Source: CADEDH01 sp965216205
GTDB lineage: Bacteria > Actinomycetota > Acidimicrobiia > Acidimicrobiales > SZUA-35
DNA length: 64,000 nucleotides
Direction: 5' to 3'
NCBI GenBank assembly: GCA_965216205.1
Contig: OZ244139.1
Location: 496,001 to 560,000, forward strand
This document shows positions 46,038-56,412 of the stretch, piece by piece. The notes under the pieces are model-generated. The model was not told the origin of the DNA. It worked only from the letters and a program-made list of their open reading frames with translations, and made no database searches. A program made the translations under genes and the position numbers. The number at the start of each line of letters is the position of its first letter. The first letter of the stretch is position 1.

Positions 46038-48114
46038 GGACGGCCGCGCCTGTGTCGGAGCTCAGCTGCGGGTCGGGCTGGGGCGTTGCGGGTACTGGTT
46101 CGAGCTGCTCGAGCAGCTCAGCGCCGTAACGCTGCAACCTCGCCGGGCCGACGCCTGGCACCGCTGCGAGCTGTGCGAGCGACGTCGGCGCGGCGGCGGC
46201 GATCGCCCGCAGGGTCTGATCGGCGACCACTGCGTGGGGCGGAACATCGGCCGCCCGGGCCTTCCGCTGGCGCCAGGAGCGGAGGCGCTCGAACCGCTCG
46301 TTGCGGTCGGCGTCGTCGTCTCCGCCGGCCGTGTCCTTCGACCTCCCCCGACCAGTGCTCCCGCTGGCGGCAACGGTTCGTTCGAGGGCCTCGCGGGAGC
46401 TGGCGAGCTGGGCCCGCCAATCGACCCGGTGGGCAGGGCCGACGCCGAGCCGTCCGATCCGATCGGCGAGCAGCCCGAGATGGGGCGACGCCACACGGGT
46501 CACCGGCTTCGTGGTGAACGTCCGCTCCGCCGCCCAGGAGAGATGCAGCTCGTCCATCGCCCGGGTCACGGCCACGTACAGGAGCCGCTTCTCCTCGGCG
46601 AGTTGCGCACCGGTGCTGGCGTAGGCGATCGGCACGAAGCCGTCCTCGAGGCCCGCGACGTGGACCACCGGCCATTCGAGACCCTTGGCGGCGTGGAAGG
46701 TCGACAGCTCGACGGCGTCGGTCTCGAGATCGGCATCACCCTTGTCGAGCGTGCCGAGCCAGGCGCCGAGACCCGGACCCGACGGCACCGGGTCGTTCGC
46801 GAGGTAGTCGTTGACGAGCCGGACGAGCGCTGCGAGATTCGCCCGGCGCTCGATCGCGGCGACGGTCTCACCGGGAGGCTGGTCGGCCACCTGGGCTTCG
46901 AGGTCGAGGGCGGCGGCGGCGAGGTCGGTTCCCGGCCCGGTCAACGCCGCCAGGGCCGACCGGGTCTCGGGGGAGGTCAGCGGACCGGTCGTGCCCCGTA
47001 GCCGCGAGGCGATGCCGGCCTCATTCAGGGCCTGCTCGATGATCGGCAACTGGGCGTTGGTGCGGACCAGCACGGCCTGATCCGACAGGTTGCCGGCGAC
47101 CGAGTGCGCTGCCCGGACCGCGGCCGCGATCCCCGCGGCCTCGGCCCGATCGTCGGGATAGGCGGTGATCCGTGGTACCGGCCCGTCGCCCCGACCCGCG
47201 GTCAGCCCCCGACCGGTCACCAGCGACGACGCCACGGCGAGGATCTGTGGCGTGGAGCGGTAGTTGTCACGCAACTCGATGACGGTCGCGTCCGGCTCCC
47301 GCCTGACGAACTGGCGCAGGAGGTTCGGGTCGGCGCCGTTCCAGCCGTAGATCGCCTGGTTCGGATCACCGACGACGAAGAGGTCGTTCCTGTCGCCCCG
47401 CCAGGCGCGCAGCAGTTCGAACTGCAGTGGGTTCACATCCTGCATCTCGTCGACGTGGAGGTGGCGGTACCGCCACCGGATCGCCGCGGCGTAACCGTCG
47501 TCGTTGCGGAGATCGCGCAGTGCGAGCACGAGGAGATCATCGAAGTCGACGAGGCGCCGTCGCCGCTTCTCCTCCTGGTAGTGGGTGAGGATCTCGCCGA
47601 TCTGAGACGACGGGAGGGGTGGCGTTCGCCCCGCCTCCGCGGCCGCGGTCGGGTAGTCGTCGGGGCCGACCAGCCGGGCCCTGGCCCAGTCGATCTCGGC
47701 CACCACGTCGAGCGCCCGGGCGCGGCGCTTCGTCGACCCGGTCGAGACGAGGAGACGGGCGACGAAGCGCACCTTGCGATCGAGGAGCGCCGGCGGCTCG
47801 ACGTTGCGCTCGGCCCACCGCTGGCGGAGCTGGAGGAGGGCGAGGCCGTGGAACGTGCCGGCGGTGACCGTGTCGCGGAGGCCGACGGCCCGCAGCCGGT
47901 GCCGGAGCTCGGTGGCGGCCTTGCGGGTGAAGGTGAGCGCCATGACCCGGTTGGGGTCGATGCTTCCCGTGGCGACGCGGTACGCGATCCGCCGCGTGAG
48001 CACCCTGGTCTTCCCCGACCCGGCGCCCGCCAGCACGACGACCGGTTCGCCGCCGGTGGTGACCGCCTCCAACTGGGCGGTGTTGAGACCGGCGAGCAGT
48101 GCGTCTGCATCCAC
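46012..48114 (-). CDS. uvrD2: UvrD2-type 3'-5' DNA helicase with C-terminal HRDC domain
   Basis: The 700-residue protein has helicase motifs I (GAGSGKTRVLTRRIAYRVA), Ia (ALTFTRKAATELRHRL), II (DEMQDVNPLQFELL), III (VGDPNQAIYGWNGAD), and late STFHAAKGLEWPVVHVAGLE with YVAVTRA. The C-terminus (TLRAIAAAAPTSLAQLAAVP plus GVGPARLQRYG) is an HRDC domain, the layout of actinobacterial UvrD2. GTG at 48114 is the preferred start; longer frames run to 48144. It overlaps the antiporter stop tail-to-tail. Role: DNA repair and recombination. Confidence 0.93.
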   Translation of the reverse strand: MDADALLAGLNTAQLEAVTTGGEPVVVLAGAGSGKTRVLTRRIAYRVATGSIDPNRVMALTFTRKAATELRHRLRAVGLRDTVTAGTFHGLALLQLRQRWAERNVEPPALLDRKVRFVARLLVSTGSTKRRARALDVVAEIDWARARLVGPDDYPTAAAEAGRTPPLPSSQIGEILTHYQEEKRRRRLVDFDDLLVLALRDLRNDDGYAAAIRWRYRHLHVDEMQDVNPLQFELLRAWRGDRNDLFVVGDPNQAIYGWNGADPNLLRQFVRREPDATVIELRDNYRSTPQILAVASSLVTGRGLTAGRGDGPVPRITAYPDDRAEAAGIAAAVRAAHSVAGNLSDQAVLVRTNAQLPIIEQALNEAGIASRLRGTTGPLTSPETRSALAALTGPGTDLAAAALDLEAQVADQPPGETVAAIERRANLAALVRLVNDYLANDPVPSGPGLGAWLGTLDKGDADLETDAVELSTFHAAKGLEWPVVHVAGLEDGFVPIAYASTGAQLAEEKRLLYVAVTRAMDELHLSWAAERTFTTKPVTRVASPHLGLLADRIGRLGVGPAHRVDWRAQLASSREALERTVAASGSTGRGRSKDTAGGDDDADRNERFERLRSWRQRKARAADVPPHAVVADQTLRAIAAAAPTSLAQLAAVPGVGPARLQRYGAELLEQLEPVPATPQPDPQLSSDTGAAVLRTGACRA

Positions 48115-48236
48115 GATCCCGACCCTACAGGTGGGCGGTGACAATGGAGATCGGCGGAGTGGAGGCCCCGCGGGTGGCCGCTACGGTTCGGCCGAAGAGC
48201 GAAAACAGCCGTGTCGAGGTACGAGAAGGTGGGGAA

Positions 48237-50264
48237 ATGGCTGATCGTACGGAAGGCGACAGGGACGAGGGAGACCAGCCGGGACCCGATTCGAGCGACC
48301 CTCGGCCCGAGCTGGGCCAACTGGCCGCCGATCCGGACCGGCACCCGTACGGGGTCGGCTCGCACGCGCCCCTGGCGAACCCATCGGAGATGCCTCGATT
48401 CCATCCGGTGAAGGGGTACGTCGAGTCGGACGGTGCCCGTTGGTATCACCGGGCCGACAGCTCGGCCTATCGGGCGACCGCTGCTGCGGTGTGGTTCGAC
48501 TCGCCGTCGGCGGCGGAGGCCGCGGGGTTCGAGCTGGCAACGACCCACACGAGCGAGTCGTCGGGCGATGACTTCGAGCCGGGCGGGAGCCAGCACGGCT
48601 GGACGCTGGCCGAGGTCGAGGCGGCGCGACAGCAGGCGCTGATCGGTGAACCGGGCCGGGCGATGCCGATCGCCGATCCGCCCGCGGTCGCCGGCAGCGA
48701 CGTTGGCGCCGAGGTCGACCTCGATGGCGATGCGGACGGTGAAGGTAGCGCCGATGCCGATGCCGATGCCGATGCCGATGCCGATGCCGATGCCGATGCC
48801 GATGCCGATGCCGATGCCGATGACACGGTGGGGCTCGGTTCGGCCGCGGCGGCCGGCGCTGCAGCCATCGCCGGCGCGTCGGCTCTGACCGGTCGCGATG
48901 AGACCGTCGGACTTCCCGACCTCGAGGACGCTGCGACCGACATGTCCCACAGCCGACTCGTCGGCGACGATGGTGACCTGTCGGCCGTCGGCTTCGGGGC
49001 CGGTGATGTCGATGGCCTGTCGGACAACGGCGTGCGGGATGTGGCGGAGATCACGTCGCCGTCACCCGCCGGCGTTGTCGGTGGTCGAGGTGACGCTGAC
49101 GATCCCGCGGCCGGTGTCGACGCGGACGTGGAGTCGGACGAGGCGCCTCGTGCAGATGATCTCGATTCCGGCGAGGTGACATCGCCCTCCCCGGCGGGTG
49201 GCGGAGCTGTCGCCGCATCCGAGGGCTCGGATGCGGAGGGCTCGGATGCGGAGGGCTCGGATGCTGAGCGCCGAGCTGAGGCCAGCGGCGATCAGACCAG
49301 CGCCGACAACGACGCCAGCGGTGATGACCGGGACGGTGCGGCGACGGCCCCGACCCCGGCAGGTGCCGCTGCGGCCACCGCCGCTGCGCTCGCCGCTTCC
49401 GGGCCCGATCGTGCAGGCGGCTCGGGTGGGGAGGTCACGAAGGTCGCCGGCGAGGGACCCCCCAAGCCGGCGGGCACCACGGTTCGATCGGCGTCGGTGC
49501 GCGGCGCCCCCTCGTCGAGGCGAGCCGGTATCGGACGGTTGATCTGGGCGGCGTTCGTGTCGGTCGCGCTCCTCGCGCTGCTGGCGTTCGCGTTGAGCCA
49601 GTGCGGCGGCGTCGACAGTGCCGCCGATCGAGGCGACGACGCCCCGAACGACGGTGAGGCGGCAGAAACGGGAGCCGGAGCCGCGGCGAGCGATGCGGAG
49701 AACGGCGATGACGACGGGTCGACCCCGGACGCCGACTGGACCGGCGAGGGCGCCGACGGCGAGGCGGCGGACGGTGGGCGCACCGCCGGCAGCGAAGCTG
49801 GCGAGGAGGCCGATGGCGCGGCTGACGGCGACGGCGCTGCGGCGACCGACACCGGGGCCGACGGCGATGGCGCCACGGCGGATTCCGGAGACGCAGACGC
49901 CGGCGATGCGGGCGACAGCGGTGCCGCCGCTGCGGCGGATTCCGCCGAGGCCGGTGACGACGCCGACGATGCGCCCGGTGTCGCCGGGACCGCGTCCGAC
50001 ACCGAGCTCGAGGCGCTCGCCCTCGCCACCCTCGACGACGCCGGTCTCGGCGGCGTCGGCGTGGAGATCGAGGACGGGGTGGTGCGTCTCGTCGGCGACG
50101 TCGAATCGCAGGCCGACGCCGACGCCGCCGTGGCCGCCATCGAGAGCATGGAAGGCATGGGTGACGGGATGGCCGTGGAGAGCGCACTCGTCGTCGCCGC
50201 AGCGGACGACGGCGAGGGTTCCGGGCCCGAACCGGTGGAGGAGGAGCCGCCCCTCACCGGCTGA
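48237..50264 (+). CDS. repeat-rich single-pass membrane protein: sunset-like N-domain, acidic (DA)11 linker, BON domain
   Basis: The 675-residue protein has an N-terminal sunset-like motif (FHPVKGYVESDGARWYHR, then AYRATAAAVWFDSPSAAEAAG; about 55-105), then a disordered acidic part that includes a perfect (Asp-Ala)11 run (about 173-194) and EGSDA repeats (329-343). One membrane helix (RLIWAAFVSVALLALLAFAL, about 434-458) precedes another Asp/Ala/Gly-rich stretch, and the end is a BON domain (about 588-650, VEIEDGVVRLVGDVESQADAD). The topology would be N-terminus in, BON out. BON domains bind membranes or bridge to the wall; sunset domains are of unknown role. ATG at 48237 follows GGTGGGG. It is divergent from UvrD2. 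Confidence 0.75.
   Translation: MADRTEGDRDEGDQPGPDSSDPRPELGQLAADPDRHPYGVGSHAPLANPSEMPRFHPVKGYVESDGARWYHRADSSAYRATAAAVWFDSPSAAEAAGFELATTHTSESSGDDFEPGGSQHGWTLAEVEAARQQALIGEPGRAMPIADPPAVAGSDVGAEVDLDGDADGEGSADADADADADADADADADADADADDTVGLGSAAAAGAAAIAGASALTGRDETVGLPDLEDAATDMSHSRLVGDDGDLSAVGFGAGDVDGLSDNGVRDVAEITSPSPAGVVGGRGDADDPAAGVDADVESDEAPRADDLDSGEVTSPSPAGGGAVAASEGSDAEGSDAEGSDAERRAEASGDQTSADNDASGDDRDGAATAPTPAGAAAATAAALAASGPDRAGGSGGEVTKVAGEGPPKPAGTTVRSASVRGAPSSRRAGIGRLIWAAFVSVALLALLAFALSQCGGVDSAADRGDDAPNDGEAAETGAGAAASDAENGDDDGSTPDADWTGEGADGEAADGGRTAGSEAGEEADGAADGDGAAATDTGADGDGATADSGDADAGDAGDSGAAAAADSAEAGDDADDAPGVAGTASDTELEALALATLDDAGLGGVGVEIEDGVVRLVGDVESQADADAAVAAIESMEGMGDGMAVESALVVAAADDGEGSGPEPVEEEPPLTG
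48753..48818 (+). repeat. 11 perfect tandem copies of GATGCC
   Basis: The hexamer repeats perfectly from 48753 to 48818, encoding (Asp-Ala)11 in the linker of the membrane protein. A perfect hexamer run of this length is prone to copy-number change, and because 6 is a multiple of 3 the frame is kept. Confidence 0.95.
49221..49265 (+). repeat. three tandem 15-bp units encoding EGSDA
   Basis: GAGGGCTCGGATGCG repeats at 49221-49235, 49236-49250 and 49251-49265 (last base T). It is a second, independent in-frame repeat in the same acidic linker. Confidence 0.9.
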
Positions 50265-50289
50265 GGGCCCGCCGACCGCCCGACCGCCG

Positions 50290-51171
50290 CTACCGGCGAA
50301 TCGTGATCGGGGTGCCGAGCGGGAGGAACGACGCCATCTCGGTGATGATCGCGTTGTCGACCCGGACGCACCCGTGGCTGACGTTCGACCCCAGCAGCTC
50401 CGGCTGGTCGGTCCCGTGGATGCCGATGATGCCAGGGCCGCCGTTGAACGAGTCGATGGTGTCGCTGAACCCCGACAAGCCGTAGGCGTAAGGCCCGTAG
50501 AGGCCGTCGGGGTCCGGTGGCTGGAACAGCTCGGTGAGGAAGAAGTCGCCGATCGGCGTCGGCGTGGCCCCGGTCCCGATGGCCACCGTCGTCGTCAGCA
50601 CCGGCTCCTCGGCCTGGTACACGGTGAGCTCGAACCCATCGACGTCGATGTCGACCCGGTACGGGTTCCGGCTGAGTGTCACGTCCGCCACGCGGATCCA
50701 GCCCGTCGTGCCGTTCGGCCTGATCGGCAACCGCACCTCGATCCAGCCCCCCTCGGGCTCACCGATCGCCTGGAAGACCAGCGGACCGCCCCGCTCGGTG
50801 GGGTTCGCGAACGCCCGGATGACGGCGCCCGACTCGTCTGGCCGCTCCCGGGCGACGACCTCGGGGCCCGCTCCCGTGGCGACGATCGTGTGGCGGGACT
50901 CGTCGACGTCGCCGACCGCCGAGCGGTCGAAGGTCGGCTCGAACGGCGTCGAGGCCAGGTCGGCACGGGCGGCGAGGGCGACGATCTCCTCGCCCGAGGC
51001 GGGCACGATCACGGGCCGGGGGGCGAGGACGATCTCGCGTGGCACGTCGGCGGGCGACGCCCGCGCCGAGCGGAGCTCGGGCGGGGCGGACGTGCAACCG
51101 GCTGCGGTGCCGAGCACGGCGAGCAACGCGAACGCCACCCTCCTCCCACCGCTGCTGGTCGCCGTGGTCAC
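50290..51171 (-). CDS. L,D-transpeptidase (YkuD) lipoprotein
   Basis: About 293 residues (start GTG 51171, or a longer frame to 51198). The signal peptide ends in a lipobox (AFALLAVLGTAAGC). The SH3-like part is about 100-180 (GGPLVFQAIGEPEGGWIEVR, with TGWIR). The catalytic YkuD domain has IGTGATPTPIGDFFLTELFQ, GPGIIGIHGTDQP and SNVSHGCVRVDN with the His-x-Gly-Cys active site. It makes 3-3 cross-links in peptidoglycan at the outer face of the membrane. It is convergent with the BON protein, 25 bp away. Confidence 0.93.
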   Translation of the reverse strand: MTTATSSGGRRVAFALLAVLGTAAGCTSAPPELRSARASPADVPREIVLAPRPVIVPASGEEIVALAARADLASTPFEPTFDRSAVGDVDESRHTIVATGAGPEVVARERPDESGAVIRAFANPTERGGPLVFQAIGEPEGGWIEVRLPIRPNGTTGWIRVADVTLSRNPYRVDIDVDGFELTVYQAEEPVLTTTVAIGTGATPTPIGDFFLTELFQPPDPDGLYGPYAYGLSGFSDTIDSFNGGPGIIGIHGTDQPELLGSNVSHGCVRVDNAIITEMASFLPLGTPITIRR

Positions 51172-51254
51172 CCGGCCCACCGTAGCTGCGACCCGCACCG
51201 CCGGCGCCCAGGGCCGCCCGGGCTTGCCCGCTCCCGTGTGGGTAGCATCGACTC

Positions 51255-51887
51255 GTGCCGTTTCCAGCCGAGAACCTGAACGCCGACGAGAAGATCGTCT
51301 TGGAGATCCGGCCCCACTGGTGGTTCTTCGTGCGGCCGCTCGCGTTGCTCGCCGTGCCGGTCATCCTCGGCATCGCCAGCATCTACTTCGGTGCGCCGGG
51401 CCCGGTGATGCTGGTGGTGGCGGCGTTGATCGCGGCCGCTCTCGTGTGGTTCCTCACCCGCTACCTCGTCTGGACCACCACCAACTTCGTGATCACCACC
51501 GACCGGCTCATCAACCGGTCTGGTGTGATCAACCGGCAGGGCATCGAGATACCGCTCGAGCGGGTCAACACCGTGTTCTTCTCCCAGCGCCTGTTCGAGC
51601 GGGTGATCGGCTGTGGCGACCTCGTCATCGAGTCGGCCGGTGAGCAGGGAGCGCAGACGGTGAGCGACATTCGCAAGCCGCTGAACGTGCAGAACGAGAT
51701 CTACAAGCAGATGGAGAACAACGAGAACCGGAAGTTCGATCGGGTCGGGCGGAACCTCGCGCCCGCTGCGGGACAGGGCACGTCGATCCCCGACCAGATC
51801 GAGAAGCTCGCCGAGCTCCATCGTCAGGGTGTGTTGACCGACGCCGAGTTCACCCAGAAGAAGCAGCAGCTCCTCGACCGGATGTGA
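51255..51887 (+). CDS. PH-domain (bPH_2/YdbS-like) membrane protein with SHOCT tail
   Basis: The 210-residue protein has two hydrophobic helices (WWFFVRPLALLAVPVILGIA and MLVVAALIAAALVWF), then a bacterial PH domain (NFVITTDRLINRSGVINRQG, IPLERVNTVFFSQRLFERV). The last 30 residues (IEKLAELHRQGVLTDAEFTQ) are a SHOCT oligomerisation motif. GTG start at 51255. The combination is common in actinobacteria; function undefined. It is followed by malic enzyme after 39 bp. Confidence 0.88.
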   Translation: MPFPAENLNADEKIVLEIRPHWWFFVRPLALLAVPVILGIASIYFGAPGPVMLVVAALIAAALVWFLTRYLVWTTTNFVITTDRLINRSGVINRQGIEIPLERVNTVFFSQRLFERVIGCGDLVIESAGEQGAQTVSDIRKPLNVQNEIYKQMENNENRKFDRVGRNLAPAAGQGTSIPDQIEKLAELHRQGVLTDAEFTQKKQQLLDRM

Positions 51888-51926
51888 CCGACCGGATGTG
51901 AACCGCAGCCGTTAGGTTGAGCGACC

Positions 51927-53330
<1,404 letters not shown>

Positions 53331-53383
53331 GGGGCCAGGTCGGTGCCGCCCACCACGGATCGGCCATCAACCGAGGAGACGTG

Positions 53384-54334
53384 ATGACCACTGGCTTCAT
53401 CGGACTCGGGAACGTCGGCTCCAAGCTGGCGGGCTCGCTGCTCCGCAACGGAACCGAGCTCATCGTCTGCGACCTCGACGCGGACATCGTCGCCGACTTC
53501 GTGGCCCGGGGGGCGAAGGCCGAGTCGACCCCGCGTGCGCTCGCCAGCCGGTGCGACGTCGTGATCACCTGCCTCCCGTCGCCGGCGATCTGCGCCGAGG
53601 TCGCGGAGGCGGACGACGGCCTGCTGGCGGGGCTGGCGCCCGGTTCGCTGTGGCTGGAGATGTCGACCACCGACGAGGCGGAGATCAAGCGCCTGGGCGC
53701 CCTGGCGGCCCGGGCCGGCGTGACCCTGGTGGAGTGCCCGGTGTCGGGCGGCTGCCACCGCGCCGCCACCGGCAACATCTCGATCTTCTGCGGCGGGTCC
53801 CGCGAGGCGTTCGACGCCGCCTTCCCGACCCTGCGCCTGCTCGGCCGCCGGATCCTCCACACCGGCCCGCTCGGTTCGGCCTCGGTGCTGAAGGTCGTCA
53901 CCAACTACCTCGCCTCGGTCCACCTCGTGGCCACCGGCGAGGCGTTCGCGGTCGCCGCAGCCTCCGGCATCGACCTGTCGACGGCGTATGAGGCGATCAG
54001 GATGTCGTCGGGGAACTCGTTCTCCCACGAGACCGAGGGACAGGTCATCCTGAACGGGAGCTACGACATCAACTTCACGATGGACCTCGTCAAGAAGGAC
54101 CTCGGCCTGTTCCTCACCGTCGCCGACCGGGCCGATGTCGACCTCGACCTGGCGCCCGTCACCAAGGCCGTCTTCGACGAGGAGGCCGACGTGCAGGGCG
54201 AGCGGGCGCTGAGCCCGAAGGTGGTCAACCGGCTCGAGCGGCGGGTGGGCCAGGACTTCCGGGCCCCCGGGTTCCCGCCGGAGCTGACCGACGAGGAGGC
54301 GGAGGAACCCGGCTACGAGGTGACGCCCCGCTAG
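53384..54334 (+). CDS. 3-hydroxyisobutyrate-dehydrogenase-family NAD(P) oxidoreductase
   Basis: The 316-residue beta-hydroxyacid dehydrogenase starts FIGLGNVGSKLAGSLLRNG (NAD site), has WLEMSTTDEAEIKRLG, the substrate-binding CPVSGGCHRAATGNISIFCG, and the catalytic Lys region VLKVVTNYLAS. It oxidises a 3-hydroxyacid to a semialdehyde; the substrate could be 3-hydroxyisobutyrate, tartronate semialdehyde or similar. ATG at 53384 has GAGGAG. It follows malic enzyme by 53 bp. Confidence 0.9.
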   Translation: MTTGFIGLGNVGSKLAGSLLRNGTELIVCDLDADIVADFVARGAKAESTPRALASRCDVVITCLPSPAICAEVAEADDGLLAGLAPGSLWLEMSTTDEAEIKRLGALAARAGVTLVECPVSGGCHRAATGNISIFCGGSREAFDAAFPTLRLLGRRILHTGPLGSASVLKVVTNYLASVHLVATGEAFAVAAASGIDLSTAYEAIRMSSGNSFSHETEGQVILNGSYDINFTMDLVKKDLGLFLTVADRADVDLDLAPVTKAVFDEEADVQGERALSPKVVNRLERRVGQDFRAPGFPPELTDEEAEEPGYEVTPR

Positions 54335-54370
54335 CTGCCGCCGGCCTGGCCTGTCGGCCGATGGCGCCGG

Positions 54371-55267
54371 TCAGGCGAGGGCGGCGATGACGTCGGCCAC
54401 GGCCAGGGTGCGGCGGGCATTGTCGACGTGGAGGTTCTCGATCATCCGCCCGTCGACCGTGACGACGCCCCGGCCGTCGGCCTCGGCCTCGGCGAACGCC
54501 TCGATCACCCGGCGGGCCTCGGCCACCTCCTGCTCCGAAGGAGCCCACACGTCGTTGGCGATCGGCACCTGGTTGGGGTGGATCAGGGTCTTGCCGTCGA
54601 ACCCCATCGCCATGCCCTGCCGGCACTCCGCAGCGAAGCCGTCGGCGTCGGCGATGTCGTTGTGGACGCCGTCGAGGATCGCCTTCCCCGCCTCCCGGGC
54701 CGCCAGCACGGCGGTCGACAGGTGGGGGAGGAGCGGCGCCCGGTCCGGTCCGGCCACCGCCCGGAGCTCCTTGGCCAGATCGTTGGTGCCCATGATGAGC
54801 ACCGCCACCCGGTCGACGGCGGCGATCTGGCGGGCGTCGAAGATCCCGGTGGGAGTCTCGACCATCGCCCAGATTCTCGTGGTGTCCGGGGCGCCGGCGG
54901 CGTCGAGACGGTCGGCGACGTGGCTGAGGGTGGTGACGCTGTCGACCTTGGGGATCACCACCGCCGCCGGTGCCGCTTCGGCCGCCGCCACCAGGTCGTC
55001 GGCACCCCACGGCGTGTCGAGCCCGTTGCACCGGATCGTGACCTCCCGGCCGCCGTACTCGCCGGACGCCGCGGCAGCCGCCGCCCGCTCCCTGGCCTCG
55101 GGCTTGGCATCGGGGGCGACGGCGTCCTCCAGGTCGAAGATGAGGGCGTCGGCCGGGATCGACTTCGCCTTCTCCAACGCCCGCTCGTTGGCTGCCGGCA
55201 TGTACAGGACGCTGCGCCGCGGTCGGGGCTGGCCGGTGGCGCCGGGGCTGCTCGAGGGGTCGGTCAT
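54371..55267 (-). CDS. HpcH/HpaI aldolase, CitE-like CoA-ester lyase
   Basis: The 298-residue TIM-barrel starts ATG at 55267 (upstream GGAGAA). RRSVLYMPAANERALEKAKS, DALIFDLEDAVAPDAKPEAR, and VVIPKVDSV followed by WAMVETPTGIFDARQIA contain Arg, Glu and Asp of the Mg and CoA-ester site. The CitE-like family cleaves malyl-, citramalyl- or beta-methylmalyl-CoA; the substrate is unclear. The gene precedes no others and is followed convergently by the hydroxyacid dehydrogenase. A second member (55312) lies 44 bp upstream, likely in one operon. Confidence 0.88.
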   Translation of the reverse strand: MTDPSSSPGATGQPRPRRSVLYMPAANERALEKAKSIPADALIFDLEDAVAPDAKPEARERAAAAAASGEYGGREVTIRCNGLDTPWGADDLVAAAEAAPAAVVIPKVDSVTTLSHVADRLDAAGAPDTTRIWAMVETPTGIFDARQIAAVDRVAVLIMGTNDLAKELRAVAGPDRAPLLPHLSTAVLAAREAGKAILDGVHNDIADADGFAAECRQGMAMGFDGKTLIHPNQVPIANDVWAPSEQEVAEARRVIEAFAEAEADGRGVVTVDGRMIENLHVDNARRTLAVADVIAALA

Positions 55268-55311
55268 TCGGGTTCTCCGTTCCGGTCGATGAGGGGAAGG
55301 GGCGACGGGCT

Positions 55312-56370
55312 TCAGAAGCGGTAGGCGTCGGCCAACTCGGGATCGCGGGCCGCCAGGTTCCGGGCGAGCTCCACCACCACCTTGCACTGCTTGCAGGAGG
55401 CGTCGTCCTCCATCTTCCCGTCGAGCATGATCGCTCCCGTCCCGTCACCCATCGCCTCGATCACCCGCTGGGCGTGGGCCACCTCCGCCGGGTCGGGGCT
55501 GAAGACCCGCCTGGCGATGTCGATCTGCGCCGGGTGGAGGCTCCACGCTCCGACGCAACCGAGCAGGTACGCGTTGCGGAACTGGTCCTCGCAGGCCACC
55601 GTGTCGGCGATGTCGCCGAAGGGGCCGTAGAACGGGAGTATTCCGTGGGTGACGCAGGCGTCGACCATGCGGGCGATCGTGTAGTGCCACAGATCCTGTT
55701 GATAGGTGGCCCGGGGTGCATCCGCATCGTCGGGATCGGGGTCCCGTCGCACGAGGTAGCCGGGGTGGCCACCGCCGACGCGGGTGGTCTTCATCCGCCG
55801 GTTGGCGGCGAGATCCGCCGGTCCCAGCGACAGGCCCTGCATCCGGGGCGATGCACCGCAGATCGCCTCGACGTTGGCGACCCCGCGGGCGGTCTCGAGG
55901 ATCGCGTGCACGAGCAGCGGCTCGGTCAGGCCGGCCTTCGCCTCGAGCTGGGCCAGCAGCCGATCGACGTAGTGGATGTCCTCGGGCCCCTCCACCTTCG
56001 GCACCATGATCACGTCGAGCCGGTCGCCGATCTCGGTGACGAGGGTCGTGAGGTCGTCGAGGCACCACGGCGAGTCGAGCGAGTTGATCCTCGTCCAGAG
56101 CTGGGTGGTGCCGAGGTCGGCCGTCTTGCCGACCGTCACGAGGCCGGCGCGTGCCGCCTCCTTGTCGGATGCGGGCACGCCGTCTTCCAGGTTGCCGAGC
56201 AGGATGTCGACCCGGGGTGCGATCTCGGGCACCTTGGCCACCATCTTCTCGTTCGACGGCGGGAAGAAGTGGATCATGCGGCTCGGCTTGAACGGGATCT
56301 CCCGAACCGGTTCCGGTGCCCCGACGGCGAGCGGTTTGAAGAAGTCCTTGGCGCTTTCCACGATCCGCAA
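55312..56370 (-). CDS. L-malyl-CoA/beta-methylmalyl-CoA lyase-like protein
   Basis: The 352-residue protein resembles Mcl1-type lyases: FFPPSNEKMVAKVPEIAP, DILLGNLEDGVPASDKEAAR, VIMVPKVEG, HAILETARGVANVEAICGAS, and GCVGAWSLHPAQIDIARRVF. A Cys-rich C-terminus (DDASCKQCKVVVEL) is distinctive. It is the kind of lyase that interconverts malyl-CoA with acetyl-CoA and glyoxylate. The start may be TTG 56370 or GTG 56361. Together with the CitE-like gene it suggests a glyoxylate/3-hydroxyacid route. Confidence 0.88.
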   Translation of the reverse strand: MRIVESAKDFFKPLAVGAPEPVREIPFKPSRMIHFFPPSNEKMVAKVPEIAPRVDILLGNLEDGVPASDKEAARAGLVTVGKTADLGTTQLWTRINSLDSPWCLDDLTTLVTEIGDRLDVIMVPKVEGPEDIHYVDRLLAQLEAKAGLTEPLLVHAILETARGVANVEAICGASPRMQGLSLGPADLAANRRMKTTRVGGGHPGYLVRRDPDPDDADAPRATYQQDLWHYTIARMVDACVTHGILPFYGPFGDIADTVACEDQFRNAYLLGCVGAWSLHPAQIDIARRVFSPDPAEVAHAQRVIEAMGDGTGAIMLDGKMEDDASCKQCKVVVELARNLAARDPELADAYRF

Positions 56371-56412
56371 CCGTACCGAACGGTGTCGCCCCGATCGAAA
56401 CCCCGCCGATGC

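Noticed and set aside
48753..48818. Hexamer repeats as a CRISPR or structural array
   Set aside because: No spacers, the repeat is 6 bp and lies in frame inside a coding sequence.
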